Origin: Romanomermis culicivorax
Lineage: Eukaryota; Nematoda; Enoplea; Mermithida; Mermithidae
Assembly: GCA_963922205.1 (NCBI GenBank)
Contig: CAWUHX010000213.1
Span: forward strand, 124,001-188,000
Direction: 5' to 3'
Length of the DNA stretch: 64,000 nucleotides
Within the stretch, counting starts at the first letter, position 1; every line of letters begins with the position of its first letter. A model generated the notes under the pieces. It was not told where the DNA came from and did not search any database. It saw only the letters and a list, made by a program, of their open reading frames with translations. The position numbers and the translations under genes are program-made. Of the stretch, positions 33,141-43,762 are shown in pieces.

Positions 33141-33148
33141 TTTAGTTT

Positions 33149-33745
33149 CTAAAAGATTGGAAATTTTGAGAATCGGATAGGAACTTTTTTGTCAGGAATC
33201 ATGTTCTGGTTCAGATTTAGGGAGTTTCCTGCTGAAGTGTCTGTGCATTCCGGGACAGCTCCGTAGTGTTTGTATATTGTTAACATTTGGTTAACCCCCT
33301 GTTCGATTGTTTGCCCTAGCCGCCCCAGCCAGACTAGGTAAGTTTCAGGGTTAGGGGTAGTTAAAGACATTCCCACTCAAGCAGGTTTCCCTCCTCAGCT
33401 TTCCCCCTGGTGACTGGAAATTCCCCCTCCCTGAGGTCAGGCCACAAGGGGTCTCTTGGTTCACAATCCGGATCCCAGCTTCTAGGTCTTCTTACGGATG
33501 GCCCTGTCCATTGTTCATACTGAACAAGATCAATGTTGGTCACCCCCATCCTGGTGGCATTGTCCTTATGCTACAGTAGTAACTCCTGAGCAGCACCATA
33601 GTACCTATAGTTTCTCCTATAGCCAGTACTCACCGGGTTGGGTTACCTAGGGAATAGCCTTCACCTGTGATCAGAACTGTTGCAACTTCCTCTGTCTAAA
33701 CCCAAAGGTCAGTTACATCATCTTGACCCCACAGCTGCCTAACAC
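33149..33745 (-). pseudogene. Retroelement-like (gag-like?) remnant
   Basis: Two overlapping minus-strand frames (33549-33361, then 33376-33149) look like one protein broken by a frameshift near 33365. The first is Arg/Glu/Pro-rich, with WDPDCEPRDPLWPD; the second reads LGRLGQTIEQGVNQML. Just upstream, 33663-33732 recurs inverted at 42005-42078, showing that this DNA is part of a dispersed repeat. A retrotransposon origin is an inference from repetition and from the gag-like composition. No reverse transcriptase motifs are present. Confidence 0.35.
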
Positions 33746-33759
33746 AAACACCAAAATCC

Positions 33760-35940
33760 ACAAAAATCTGTCTAAAAATGTGTAAATTCAAATTTTCATC
33801 AGCAGTTTGAACACAATAAACCATAAAAATCTGTCAAAAATATGTAAACTTAAGTCTTCATCAGCAGTTTGAACACCAAAATCCACAAAAATTGGTCAAA
33901 AATGTGCAAAATTTAAGTTTTCATCAGCAGTTTAAACACGAAAATCCACAAAAATTGGTCAAAAATGTGCGAAATTTAAATTTTCATCAGCATTTGAAAC
34001 ACCAAAATCCACAAAAATCTGTCTAAAAATGTGTAAATTTAAATTTTCATCAGCGGTTTGAACACCAAAATCAACAAAAATCTGCCTGAAAATGTGAAAA
34101 TTTAAATTTTTAACAGCAGTTTAAATTCCAAAATCTACAAAAATCTTCATAAAAATGTGTAAATTAAAATTTTTATCTGCATTTTAAACACCAAAATCCA
34201 CAAAAGTCTGTCTAAGAATGTGTAAATTTAAATTTTCATCAGCATTTGAAACGCCAAAACCCACAAAAATCTGTCTAAAAATGTGTAAATTTAAATTTTC
34301 ATCAGCATTTGAAACACCAAAATTCACAAAGATCTGTCTAAAAATGTGTAAATTTAAATTTTCATCAGCAATTGAAACACCAAAATCCACGAAAATCTGC
34401 CTAAAAATGTGAAAATTTAAATTTTCATCAGCATTTGAAAGACCAAAATCAACAAAAATCTGCCTAAAAATGTGAAAATTTAAACTTTCATCAGCATTTG
34501 AAACACCAAACTCCACAAAAATCTGCCTAAAAATGTGAAAATTTGAATTTTCATCAGCATTTAAAACTCCAAAATCGGCAAAAATCTTCCTTAAAATGTG
34601 TAAATTTGAATTTTTATCTGCAGTTTAAACACCAAAATCCACAAAAGTCTGTCTAAAAATGTGTAAATTTAATTTTTCATCTGCAGTTTAAACCTAAAAA
34701 TCAACAAAAATCGGTCAAAAATGTGTAAATTTGAATTTTCATCAGCATTTAAAACTCCAAAATCGGCAAAAATCTTCCATAAAATGTGTAAATTTGAATT
34801 TTTATCTGCAGTTTAAACACCAAAATCCACAAAAATCTGCCTAAAAATGTGAAAATTTAAATTCTCATCTGCAGTTTAAGCACCAAAATCAACAAAAATC
34901 GGTCAAAAATGTGTAAATTTGAATTTTCATCGGCAGTTCAAACACCAAAATCTACAAAAATCTTCCTAAAAATGTGTAAATTTAAATTCTTATCTGCAGT
35001 TTAAACACCAAAATCCACAAAAATCTGTCTAAAAATGTGTAAATCTAAATTCTTTTCTGCAGTTTAAACACCAAAATCAACAAAAATCTGCCTAAAAATG
35101 TGAAAATTTAAATTTTCATCAGCTTTTAAAACACCAAACTCACAAAAATCATCCTAAAAATGTGTAAATTTAAATTCTTATCTGCATTTGAAACACCAAA
35201 CTCCACAAAAATCTGCCTAAAAATGTGAAAATTTAAATTTTCATTTGCAGTTTAAGCACCAAAATCAACAAAAATCGGTCAAAAATGTGCAAAATTAAAA
35301 TTTTCATCAGCATTCGAAACACCAAAATCCACAAAAATCTGCCTAAAAATGTGAAAATTCAAATTTTTATCTGCAATTTAAACACCAAAATCCACAAAAA
35401 TCCGTCTAAAAATGTGTAAATTTAAATTTTTATCTGCAGCTTAAACATCAAAATCAAAAAAAACCTGTCGAAAATGTATAAATTTAGATTTTCATGAGAA
35501 GTTTAAACATCAAATTCCACTAAAAACTGTCAAAAAATGTGTATATTTAAATTTTCATCAGAAGTTTAAACACCAAAATCCGCAAAAATCTGTCGAAAAA
35601 AGTTTAAATTTAAATTTTTATCCGCAGTTTAAACATCAAAATAAAAAAAAACCTGTCGAAAATGTATAGATTTAGGTTTTCATTAGAAGTTTAAACATCA
35701 AATTCCACAAAAAGCTGTCAAAAAATGTGTAAATTTAAATTTTCATCCGAAGTTTAAACACCAAAATCCGCAAAAATCTGTCGAAAAATGTGTAAATTTA
35801 AATTTTTATCCGCAGTTTAAAGACCGAAATCCACAGAAACCTGTCAAAAAATGTGTAAATTCAAATTTTTATCTGCAGCTTAAACATCAAAATCAAAAAA
35901 AACTGTCGAAAATGTATAAATTTAGATTTTCATGAGAAGT
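33760..35940. repeat. 63-bp satellite array, first block
   Basis: About 34 units of a ~60-66 base repeat with consensus parts CACCAAAATCCACAAAAATCTG, AAAATGTGTAAATTTAAATTTTCATC and AGCAGTTTAAA. The left half of the array favours CTAAAAATG and CAGCAGTTT variants and the right end favours GTCGAAAATG and GAGAAGTTT variants. The unit is near a multiple of three, so frames stay open by chance on both strands. The same family fills 56290-61725. Confidence 0.9.
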
Positions 35941-36527
35941 TTATGTTCCTACATAGCGAAATTGTCGATTCAGGTAGCCTAATCACTCCGTCTACAAATA
36001 TTTTGGATCATGTTTCAGCACTTTTTGTGCCATTTTCTAGTCAAAAAATTGAAAAATTTTCAACATTCGAGAAATAGAAATGCAAAATTTTATTTTACCA
36101 TTTTCTACGAAGCAGGTTTTGTACGATTATTTACCATTAAAGTTTCTTATAAATATGGAAAATGCTCCAAAATTAGCATATTTTCCGTGGAACAATATTT
36201 GAAAATGTTGATTTTCTTTTTTTTTGGGTGCCTAGCTCCTTCCCTATTTCTGTTTCAGATCGAGCAAATGCCATACTACAGTGTAGCTCTTTGTTAACAC
36301 GGTCTTAAGATATCTCGAAAATAAGCACTGAAGCCCCTGCTATGCTCACCAATGCTGAAAGGCTTTGTGGGTGCGGCTGGAGCTTTCCGAACATTAGCCA
36401 ATGTCAGGATAGCTGGGATGACGGCAATCAGGACTGAACAAAAATGGCTGGGTTCAGGACCCGTGAATTGGCTGAAGCATCAATCCTACAGCTGGAATGT
36501 TGTATGTTGCCATACAACATAATATGT
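35941..36527 (+). repeat. Composite-block left flank, first copy
   Basis: Near-identical to 61725-62312. It includes a 95-codon frame (36010-36297, opened by a TTG-type start) that is kept in the second copy with two to three residue changes. It contains no recognisable domain and both copies belong to a repeated block, so I do not call it a gene. The right end, about 36440-36510, is homologous to the block's right flank (38680-38745), so the microsatellite is bracketed by a ~60-base direct repeat. Confidence 0.7.
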
Positions 36528-38059
36528 TATATGTTATATGTTATATGTTATTTGTTATATGTTATATGTTATATGTTATATGTTATATGTTATACGTTAT
36601 ATGTTATATGTTATATGTTATATGTTATATGTTATATGTTATATGTTATATGTTATATGTTATATGTTATAGGTTATACGTTATATGTTATATGTTATAT
36701 GTTATATGTTATATGTTATAGGTTATACATTATATGTTATATGTTATATGTTATATGTTATATGTTATATGTTATATGTTATATGTTATATGTTATATGT
36801 TATATGTTATATGTTATATGTTATATGTTATATGTTATATGTTATATGTTATAGGTTATACGTTATATGTTATATGTTATATGTTATATGTTATATCTTA
36901 CATGTTATATGTTATATGTTATATGTTATATGTTATATGTTATATGTTATATGTTATATGTTATATGTTATATGTTATATGTTATATGTTATATGTTATA
37001 TGTTATAGGTTATACGTTATATGTTATATGTTATATGTTATATGTTATATGTTATAGGTTATACATTATATGTTATATGTTATATGTTATATGTTATATG
37101 TTATATGTTATATGTTATATGTTATATGTTATATGTTATATGTTATATGTTATATGTTATATGTTATATGTTATATGTTATATGTTATATGTTATATGTT
37201 ATATGTTATATGTTATATGTTATATGTTATATGTTATATGTTATATGTTATATGTTATATGTTATATCTTACATGTTATATATTATATGTTATATGTTAT
37301 ATGTTATACGTTATATGTTATATGTTATATGTTATATGTTATAGGTTATACGTTATATGTTATATGTTAAATGTTATATGTTATATGTTATATGTTATAT
37401 GTTATATGTTATATGTTATATGTTATATGTTATAGGTTATACGTTATATGTTATATGTTATATGTTATATGTTATATGTTATATGTTATAGGTTATACAT
37501 TATATGTTATATGTTATATGTTATATGTTATATCTTACATGTTATATGTTATATGTTATATGTTATATATTATATGTTATATGTTATATGTTATATGTTA
37601 TATGTTATATGTTATATGTTATATGTTATATGTTATATGTTATATGTTATATGTTATAGGTTATAGGTTATATGTTATATGTTATATGTTATATGTTATA
37701 GGTTATATGTTATAGGTTATACATTATATGTTATATGTTATATGTTATATGTTATATGTTATATGTTATATGTTATATGTTATATGTTATATGTTATATG
37801 TTATATGTTATATGTTATATGTTATATGTTATATGTTATATGTTATATGTTATATGTTATATGTTATATGTTATAGGTTATACGTTATATGTTATATGTT
37901 ATATCTTACATGTTATATGTTATATGTTATATGTTATATGTTATATGTTATATGTTATATGTTATATGTTATATGTTATATGTTATAGGTTATACGTTAT
38001 ATGTTATATGTTATATGTTATATGTTATATGTTATATGTTATATGTTATATGTTATATA
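36528..38059. repeat. (ATATGTT)n microsatellite array, first copy
   Basis: About 1.5 kb of the 7-base unit TTATATG, with recurring variants TTATAGG, TTATACG, TTATATC and TTACATG that occur in runs such as TTATAGGTTATACG, hinting at a higher-order unit. Frames of LYVICYM type are composition artefacts. The array ends at the solo LTR inserted at 38060. Confidence 0.95.
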
Positions 38060-38655
38060 TGTTGTAGTGTGTTTTCCGCCGATTTTTGTCATTATTGTCA
38101 AAGCCCGTATGAGGCCGGCAGGTGGCAAGTGGAGAGAGCAACGCGGACCACTAGCAGCCGTCTTACTGTAGCGCACGTCGGTAGGCATGTGCTGGTCTCT
38201 CTCATTCATTATTGTTGTTATATTTTTTATGTGTTATATGTACTAGTTGTGTGCCCCGCTGGCCACCACTAGTTATTATTAGGGGCCTCCCACCACGCAC
38301 TTCTTCTCTCTTTCTCGCCCCGTGCGTGGGAGTAGATTACTTTTATTATTCTCGTCCGTCTTCGCATTGTACACGTAAGTGTCTTTTTCTTGTGTTATTG
38401 CGTAATATTAAAAAGGTAGAAAAACTCTCGCCTTTTGGTCTTACGTGTTAAGGGAGACAATTAAGGAAATTAGACTTCTTTCCTTAATTTGTGGGATATT
38501 TTAGTGTTGGGGGTTTAAGTACAAGTAATTAGATTATCGGGTAAACGTGGGTGTGGGAAACACGTACATTAAGGACGCAACCTCGGAATCCCAATCCTGC
38601 CAACAAATCATCAATCGCCGCCCCCAAACGCCCATCGACATTCTAAAGTACAACA
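38060..38655 (+). mobile_element. Solo LTR, plus orientation
   Basis: A 596-base sequence beginning TGTTGTAGTG and ending TACAACA (inverted TGTTG..CAACA ends), flanked by TATA on both sides (38056-38059 and 38656-38659). At 62480-62490 and 63698-63708 the same site occurs uninterrupted as GTTATATAGACCATC, which proves insertion. A related element lies in opposite orientation at 42671-43235. A 4-base duplication and TG..CA ends fit a Gypsy-type LTR, left behind after recombination removed the internal region. Confidence 0.85.
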
Positions 38656-39000
38656 TATAGACCATCCGGACCAGGCATCAACAAAAATGCCTGGGTTTGG
38701 AACCCACTACTTGGCTGAAACATCAATCCTATGGGTGGAATATGCTTAGAGTGGGGCTTGTACAGGGTGGTGCAGCAGGTGTAGAAAGTATGGTAGCGGC
38801 TACAACACGTGAAATCCCATATACATCAAAGCTTGGGAATGGCCAAGGCTTACTAACACAACATACAATAGTAATGTACTGAATAGCAAAATGAATGGCT
38901 ATGCAAAATAACACGACTTACATACATTTGGGGTACGTTCTAGAATATTGTAGAATGTACGTGAACAGAATGTTGTAGTAGTTTCTAGAACTTTCCGAGA
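38656..39000 (+). repeat. Composite-block right flank, first copy
   Basis: Recurs at 62487-62604 (cut short) and at 63705-64000. It carries GGGTTTGGAACCC, which can fold as a hairpin, and it ends in heat-shock-like elements at 38937-38996. Frames on both strands here are short and unsupported. Confidence 0.75.
38937..38996. promoter_or_regulatory. Heat-shock-element-like repeats
   Basis: TTCTAGAATATTGTAGAA (38938-38955) gives four alternating TTC/GAA units with one mismatch. A perfect nTTCnnGAAnnTTCn element lies at 38982-38996 (TTTCTAGAACTTTCC). The segment resembles, in reverse, the clusters at 7971 and 19451. A weaker copy is at about 39328-39342 and another at about 51080-51092. Confidence 0.45.
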
Positions 39001-40390
39001 AAATGCAGTACGTGAAATTTGGCAAAATTTCGACTTGTTTTGTCAAAATTTTCAGCAAATGGTAAAAAATTTGGAAAATTATCAAAAATTTTCATGGAAT
39101 TTTGGAGGAAATTTTGAAAAATTTTGCATAATTCCGAGAAAACTTTGAACCAAATTTCGAAAATTTTCGAAAAATTTTGTAAATTGTGAAAAAAAAATTT
39201 GTCCAGCCAAATTTTTAGAAATTGGATCAAATTTTTGAAAATTTGTAAAAATTTCCATATAGATTCCAAAAAATTTTGCACCAAATTACGAAATTTAACA
39301 ATCAGGGAGAGAATATCGTGGAAGTTTCTAGAACTTCCCGGGAAAAAGCAGTATGTGAAATTTGGAAAAATTTCGACTTGTTTTGTCAAAATTTTCAGCA
39401 AATGGTAAAAAATTTGGAAAATTGTCAAAAAACTTCATGGAATTTTGGAGGAAATTTCGAAAAAATTCTGCATAATTCCGAGAAAACTTTGAACCAAATT
39501 TCGAAAATTTTAAAATTTTGATTAATTTATCAAATTTTCGACGAAATTTAGAGAAATTTTATGAAATTTTGAAAGGGATCCAGAAAGTTTTGCAATTTTT
39601 GTGAGATTTCGAAATAATTTTGAAGATTGTGAAATAATTTTGCAAGCCAAATTTTTGGAAATTTGATGCAATTTTCGGAAATTTAGCACGCTAACATTTT
39701 CCAAACTAATAAAAAGAATGAAAAATTTTTTTTTCGGAAATTTTAAAATTTCATAAAAAATATCAAAATTGATAGAAAAATGTGAAAATTTGCAAATTTT
39801 TAATGAAATATTTGAAATTTTACAATTTTAGATTTAAATTTAAAATGCCAAAAATTTTCGTTGTAGTCTTAATTTGGTACCAATTTAGACAATTTGACAA
39901 GAAATGCATGTTGCCCGCAGGTTCGGATTGAATCAGCTTTAGTGGACCATTCTGAGGTGATTACTGTAGCCGGATTCTACATTCCTTATGCCACCCGGCT
40001 GTGTCTTTCTTGTCTTGAGTAGATTTTTTTTGTCAAATTTCTAGAATTTTATTGGAAATTTTTTGATTTTTTTTCAAATTTTCTAAAATTGAAAAAAATT
40101 AAAATTTTATCGAAAAGTTGCATAATTTTTTAAAATTCAAATTTTCAAAGCAATTGTTTGTATTTTTTGCATTTTTTTGGAATTTTATTCATATTTTCAG
40201 AGAATTTTACGCAAAATTAATCAAAATTTGATCAAAAACTTGCAAAATTTTTTTAAAATAAAAAAAAATTTAGATTTTCAGGAAATTGTTTTAAAAAAAT
40301 TTCAGAATTTGATGAAAATTTTGAGAATTTTTTGCAATTGTCGCGCAAATTTCGGGACTTTTTAAAAAAATTTGTTTAAAATTTAAAAAA
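39001..40390. repeat. Phased AAATTTT tract with TTTCGAAAATT words
   Basis: A/T tract in which the section 39000-39290 is repeated at 39310-39530 (with AAATTTGGxAAAATTTCGACTTGTTTTGTC). Another part (39538-39690) is homologous to 50880-51020. About 39902-40020 is unique, non-tract sequence. No gene is seen; the 147-codon minus-strand frame (38985-39428) is Phe/Asn/Lys-rich and repeat-derived. Confidence 0.65.
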
Positions 40391-40930
40391 ATTTTATGCA
40401 TGTTATAAGATAGGATCATATTTTAACATCGGAACATGTTATAACAGGCTGAAGAATGAAAAAAACAAATTTTTGTAGGTTATAACATGGAAAATTTCCA
40501 TAAAATATCGAAAAATTAAAATTGTATTTTTTACCATAGGACTATGTTATAACACGTCAGTATGATATAATATATCGAGAGATAAAAAATTTTTTATTTG
40601 TCGATATATTATATCATACTCACATGTTATAACATAGCTCTATGTCATAACACACAATGTTTTTCCTATTGTTGCACATGTTATAACATATAGGCATGTT
40701 AGAAGATAGTTTTATGGTATAGCTTTCGTCGGTTGTTATAACATACAAAAGAAATTTTTCCATTTTTCGACATGCTGTAACATGCTGACATCCTATAAAT
40801 TGTCCTATGGTATAACATAGTCTTATGTTATAACATACAACTAAAGTTTTTCTATTTTTCGACATGTTATAACATACCGTTATCTTATAAAATACTCCCA
40901 TTGTATAGCATTATCCTATGTTACCCTCTT
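40390..40930. repeat. ATGTTATAACAT palindromes with a long hairpin
   Basis: A third cluster of the TGTTATAACA palindrome family, outside the duplication. It contains a perfect 20-base inverted repeat, 40559-40578 against 40601-40620, around a 22-base loop that itself holds AAAAAATTTTTT. Confidence 0.85.
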
Positions 40931-41212
40931 ACTGGGTACCTTCACAGTAACTGCAGTCAACTGCGGTTGACTCGTAGAACATGTAGTTCTAGGCTTGTCG
41001 GCGTAGATTTAGTCTTGGACTTTGGAAAGTTTGGAAGTCAAATAAAGTTGAATCAGTTAATAAAGATAGTTACCTTCCTTTCCCTAGATTTTTGATTTTC
41101 TGACTAAGCATCATCATTCGATTGTGCTTGTTCAGCATTCCTCAAACTTTCTGGTTCTTGACTCCATCTTTTATGTCGAGTAGAATATCTCTTGGGATCT
41201 AATGTAAACTTC

Positions 41213-41902
41213 TTATTTAACCTCTCTTTTAGGTTGACTAACTTTTTCTGACCTAATTTCTGCGTAAGAAAACTCACTTATCTTCATCAGCCGCTCTCTT
41301 TCTTTCTCTTTATCGCAATCCTCGGCATTTTCTAATACCTTGATCAATAAATCAACTTTCTCCTCCAAGGCACTAATTCTTTGATCCTTTGGGTCGATCT
41401 TTTCCTTTTGATCTTCCGTCATATCCAATTCGGCATTTCTAATTTGTATCGTCTTGAATGTTGATCATCAACTAATTCGGCTGCTGCATCCTCGTAATAA
41501 TCGTCCATATTCATGTCGACTAAATTGGATTTCCACGCTGGCTTTGATTTCCATCTAATCTCGTCCAGTGATTCCTCCATCAGATGGACAATTCTCGGTG
41601 GCATCCTCAGTCTTTGCCTTTCCAACGTTCAATGACCTTTAACATTTCTGCCTACAGTAGCTTCGACTTCGGCTTGCTTGGCCATCTCAAAGCCAATCCT
41701 CGCTAACTCCTCTAGCAATTTTGACATTTCAGCAGTCTTACTTTTCTGCCGCAATTCTGTCTCAGACACATGCGCCTGAATTTGTCCTACAACTTGCATG
41801 TTCTTCAGCCCAATCGAAATTCGAAACACTAGGTTCTTGAGACCAAGGAGGTGTTCTTAAGGTTTTTCCTAATCGAACACTCATTTTACTTATCTTACCC
41901 AT
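41213..41902 (-). pseudogene. Broken charged coiled-coil ORF, possibly gag-like
   Basis: Minus-strand pieces in different frames abut: from an ATG near 41902 to about 41800, then 41829-41629, 41625-41419 and 41428-41213. Each has protein-like composition: acidic and basic residues alternate, with heptad-like LLEELARIGFEMAKQAEVE and later ISALEEKVDLLIKVLENAED. Together they look like one ~220-residue coiled-coil protein interrupted by frameshifts. The nearby inverted repeat shared with 33663-33732 suggests a retroelement neighbourhood, but no retroviral-type enzyme is visible. It could also be a degenerate host gene. Confidence 0.4.
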
Positions 41903-42004
41903 GTTTAACTGCTTATAAAAACCTAGTCATTCAGTTATCTCACTGGTGGTTTTTCAGTTATACATCGTGAGAGGCATAAAGAGTCCACCACTTGTTAGGC
42001 TTTT

Positions 42005-42078
42005 GTGGGGTCAACATGATGATGTAACTGACCCTTGGGTTTATACAAAGGAAGTTGCAACAGTTCTGACCACAGGCT
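42005..42078 (+). repeat. Dispersed repeat, inverted relative to 33663-33732
   Basis: Shares GTGGGGTCAA..ATGATGTAACTGACC, GGGTTTA and GGAAGTTGCAACAGTTCTGA with the reverse complement of 33663-33732. The longer flanks do not align, so it is a fragment of a larger repeat family. Confidence 0.65.
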
Positions 42079-42389
42079 AACGAATACACAACATAGTTTA
42101 CCAGATACACTCTAGTACTTCACCAAACCTCAGGCAGAACACCTTGGCACGTACCTCAGGACCTCTTACTGAAGTCTCCAAACCTATTCTTAAAATACCT
42201 TCCACTATGCTCACAAAACAAAGCAAGTTACCCTCTCAATGATGTATTGGGAAAACAAGACGATGTCGTCAATAATATATCAAGAATAAATATAAAAAGG
42301 ACCATAGATGGTGACCATCAAACAATAATGAAAAATAATTGAAAAACACGCGAAACAGTGGTATCACAAATCCATGCAAATTTGTCTTC

Positions 42390-42480
42390 TTTTCTTGCCA
42401 CTTTTTGCAGTGTCCACCGCCTGGGCACTGACACCGGAAGTTGAATCGTGCACCCACAGTAACCCTGACACAATTCATCT
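42390..42480 (-). pseudogene. EGF-like domain fragment
   Basis: The minus strand reads CVRVTVGARFNFRCQCPGGG and then HC, matching the second half of an EGF-like module (C-V-x-F-x-C-x-C-P-G-G..C), with a shortened last loop. The first cysteines of a module are only visible in another frame (ELCQGYC). It may be an orphan exon or a decayed one. No flanking exons are supported. Confidence 0.3.
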
Positions 42481-42670
42481 TCTTCGCTTTCCTTTTTGAT
42501 CATTTATTCACCATTGTTTGTATATGAATATGTAATGTGAATGGGCCAGCTTAATGGATATGTCGAATAGATTGTATGTGTCAGCCCCCAGTAGAGGATA
42601 AACCAACTGAATGACACAATAAAGTTTACACAAAATCACTTTTTCTGGCATGTAAACAAAGAAAAGCTAT

Positions 42671-43235
42671 TGTTATATTTTAATACCTGTCGGCCATTGA
42701 TGAGTCATGGGCAGGATTGGGATTCCAGGATTCGTCCTTAATCTATGTGTTTCCCACACCCACGTCTACCCAATTAACTTAATTACTTGTACTTAAACCC
42801 GACACTAATTATCCCAGCAATTAAGGAAAAGGTGTTTCCTTAATTGTCTCCCTAATTGTGTAAGAACTGAGAGAGGAGAGTTTTCTACCTTTTATATTAC
42901 GCAATCAAAAACAAACACTTACGTACAGGTGAAAGCGGGTGAGAAAAATAAACAATCAACTCCTACGCACTAGGACGAGAAAATAGAAGGGCTGCGTGCT
43001 GGGAGGTGACGAGTGGTGGAAAACATCAATGGCCGGCGGGGCACACGTTTAGTATGCAAATCATATAACAATAAAAAAGAATAATACCGAGAGCGAGAGC
43101 CAGCGCAGGGGTACTGATGTGCACTACAGTAAGACGACTGTTGATGGTCCGCGTTGCTCCCTCCACTTGCTACCTGCGGGCCTCATATATTCTTTAACAA
43201 AAAACGACAAAATCGGCGGAAAACACACTACAACA
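42671..43235 (-). mobile_element. Solo LTR, minus orientation
   Basis: A 565-base reverse-oriented relative of 38060-38655. Read on the minus strand it begins TGTTGTAGTGTGTTTTCCGC at 43235 and runs through the same landmarks (AAGTGGAG..GCAACGCGGACCA, CTTACTGTAG, GGAATCCCAATCCTGCC) to 42671. Flanking CTAT on both sides (42667-42670 and 43236-43239) is its own 4-base target duplication, so it is an independent insertion and not the far end of one element. It is more diverged than a recent pair would be. Confidence 0.82.
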
Positions 43236-43762
43236 CTATTTTTAACGTAAATGGTAAATTTTTGGCGACTTTTAAGTTAAAAATTTCTCTTTTTTGTGAC
43301 ACTGGTTAGTGGCTCATGTTTCAATCTAGGAGTGTGTAGATACTAGAGATGTAATGGGGGCCCAGACGCCAAAATTGCCCAAAGATTTAGCTGGACTTCG
43401 ATCCCTCCATCCAATATTCTCAAAATTTTGGATCCAGACTTGGACCGGCACCCTATATTCTTCGAATTTTGGACCCAATGAATCCCTAGTAGATACCTAT
43501 GAAAGCTTTCAACCTTTTTTCCTAAAACCTTCTTTCCATAGTATGATTAATGCTAATCAACTTTTTGTTATTCGGAGAGCATTTCCTCATCAGTTATTCA
43601 TTTTCTATAATGATTAGCATCGGGCAAAAATTTCCTATGCATTTTTCAGCACTTCTTCCTTTCTTCTCATCATTTTATACTGATTAGCATTTTTAGTACA
43701 GAATAAATTTGTTGCAATAGGGATAACGACCAATTGGTTTCATTTTCACGAAAGGTTCCGCT

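Noticed and set aside
36010..36297. 95-97 codon frame in both composite-block flanks
   Set aside because: It is preserved only because the block is a recent repeat. There are replacement changes among few differences, no domain, and a non-ATG opening in the first copy.
36444..38272. Many overlapping plus-strand frames of LYVICYM-type repeats up to 167 codons
   Set aside because: They are the three-frame reading of the 7-base ATATGTT unit, which stays open by composition. There is no constraint or start context.
38680..38745. tRNA-like or SINE-type promoter in the block flank (GGGTTTGGAACCC hairpin)
   Set aside because: No A-box or B-box consensus or cloverleaf could be traced; only a short hairpin.
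38060..43235. A single 5.2 kb DNA transposon with 0.55 kb terminal inverted repeats
   Set aside because: Each end sequence has its own 4-base target duplication and LTR-type TGTTG..CAACA ends, and empty sites exist for the first. Two solo LTRs explain the data better.
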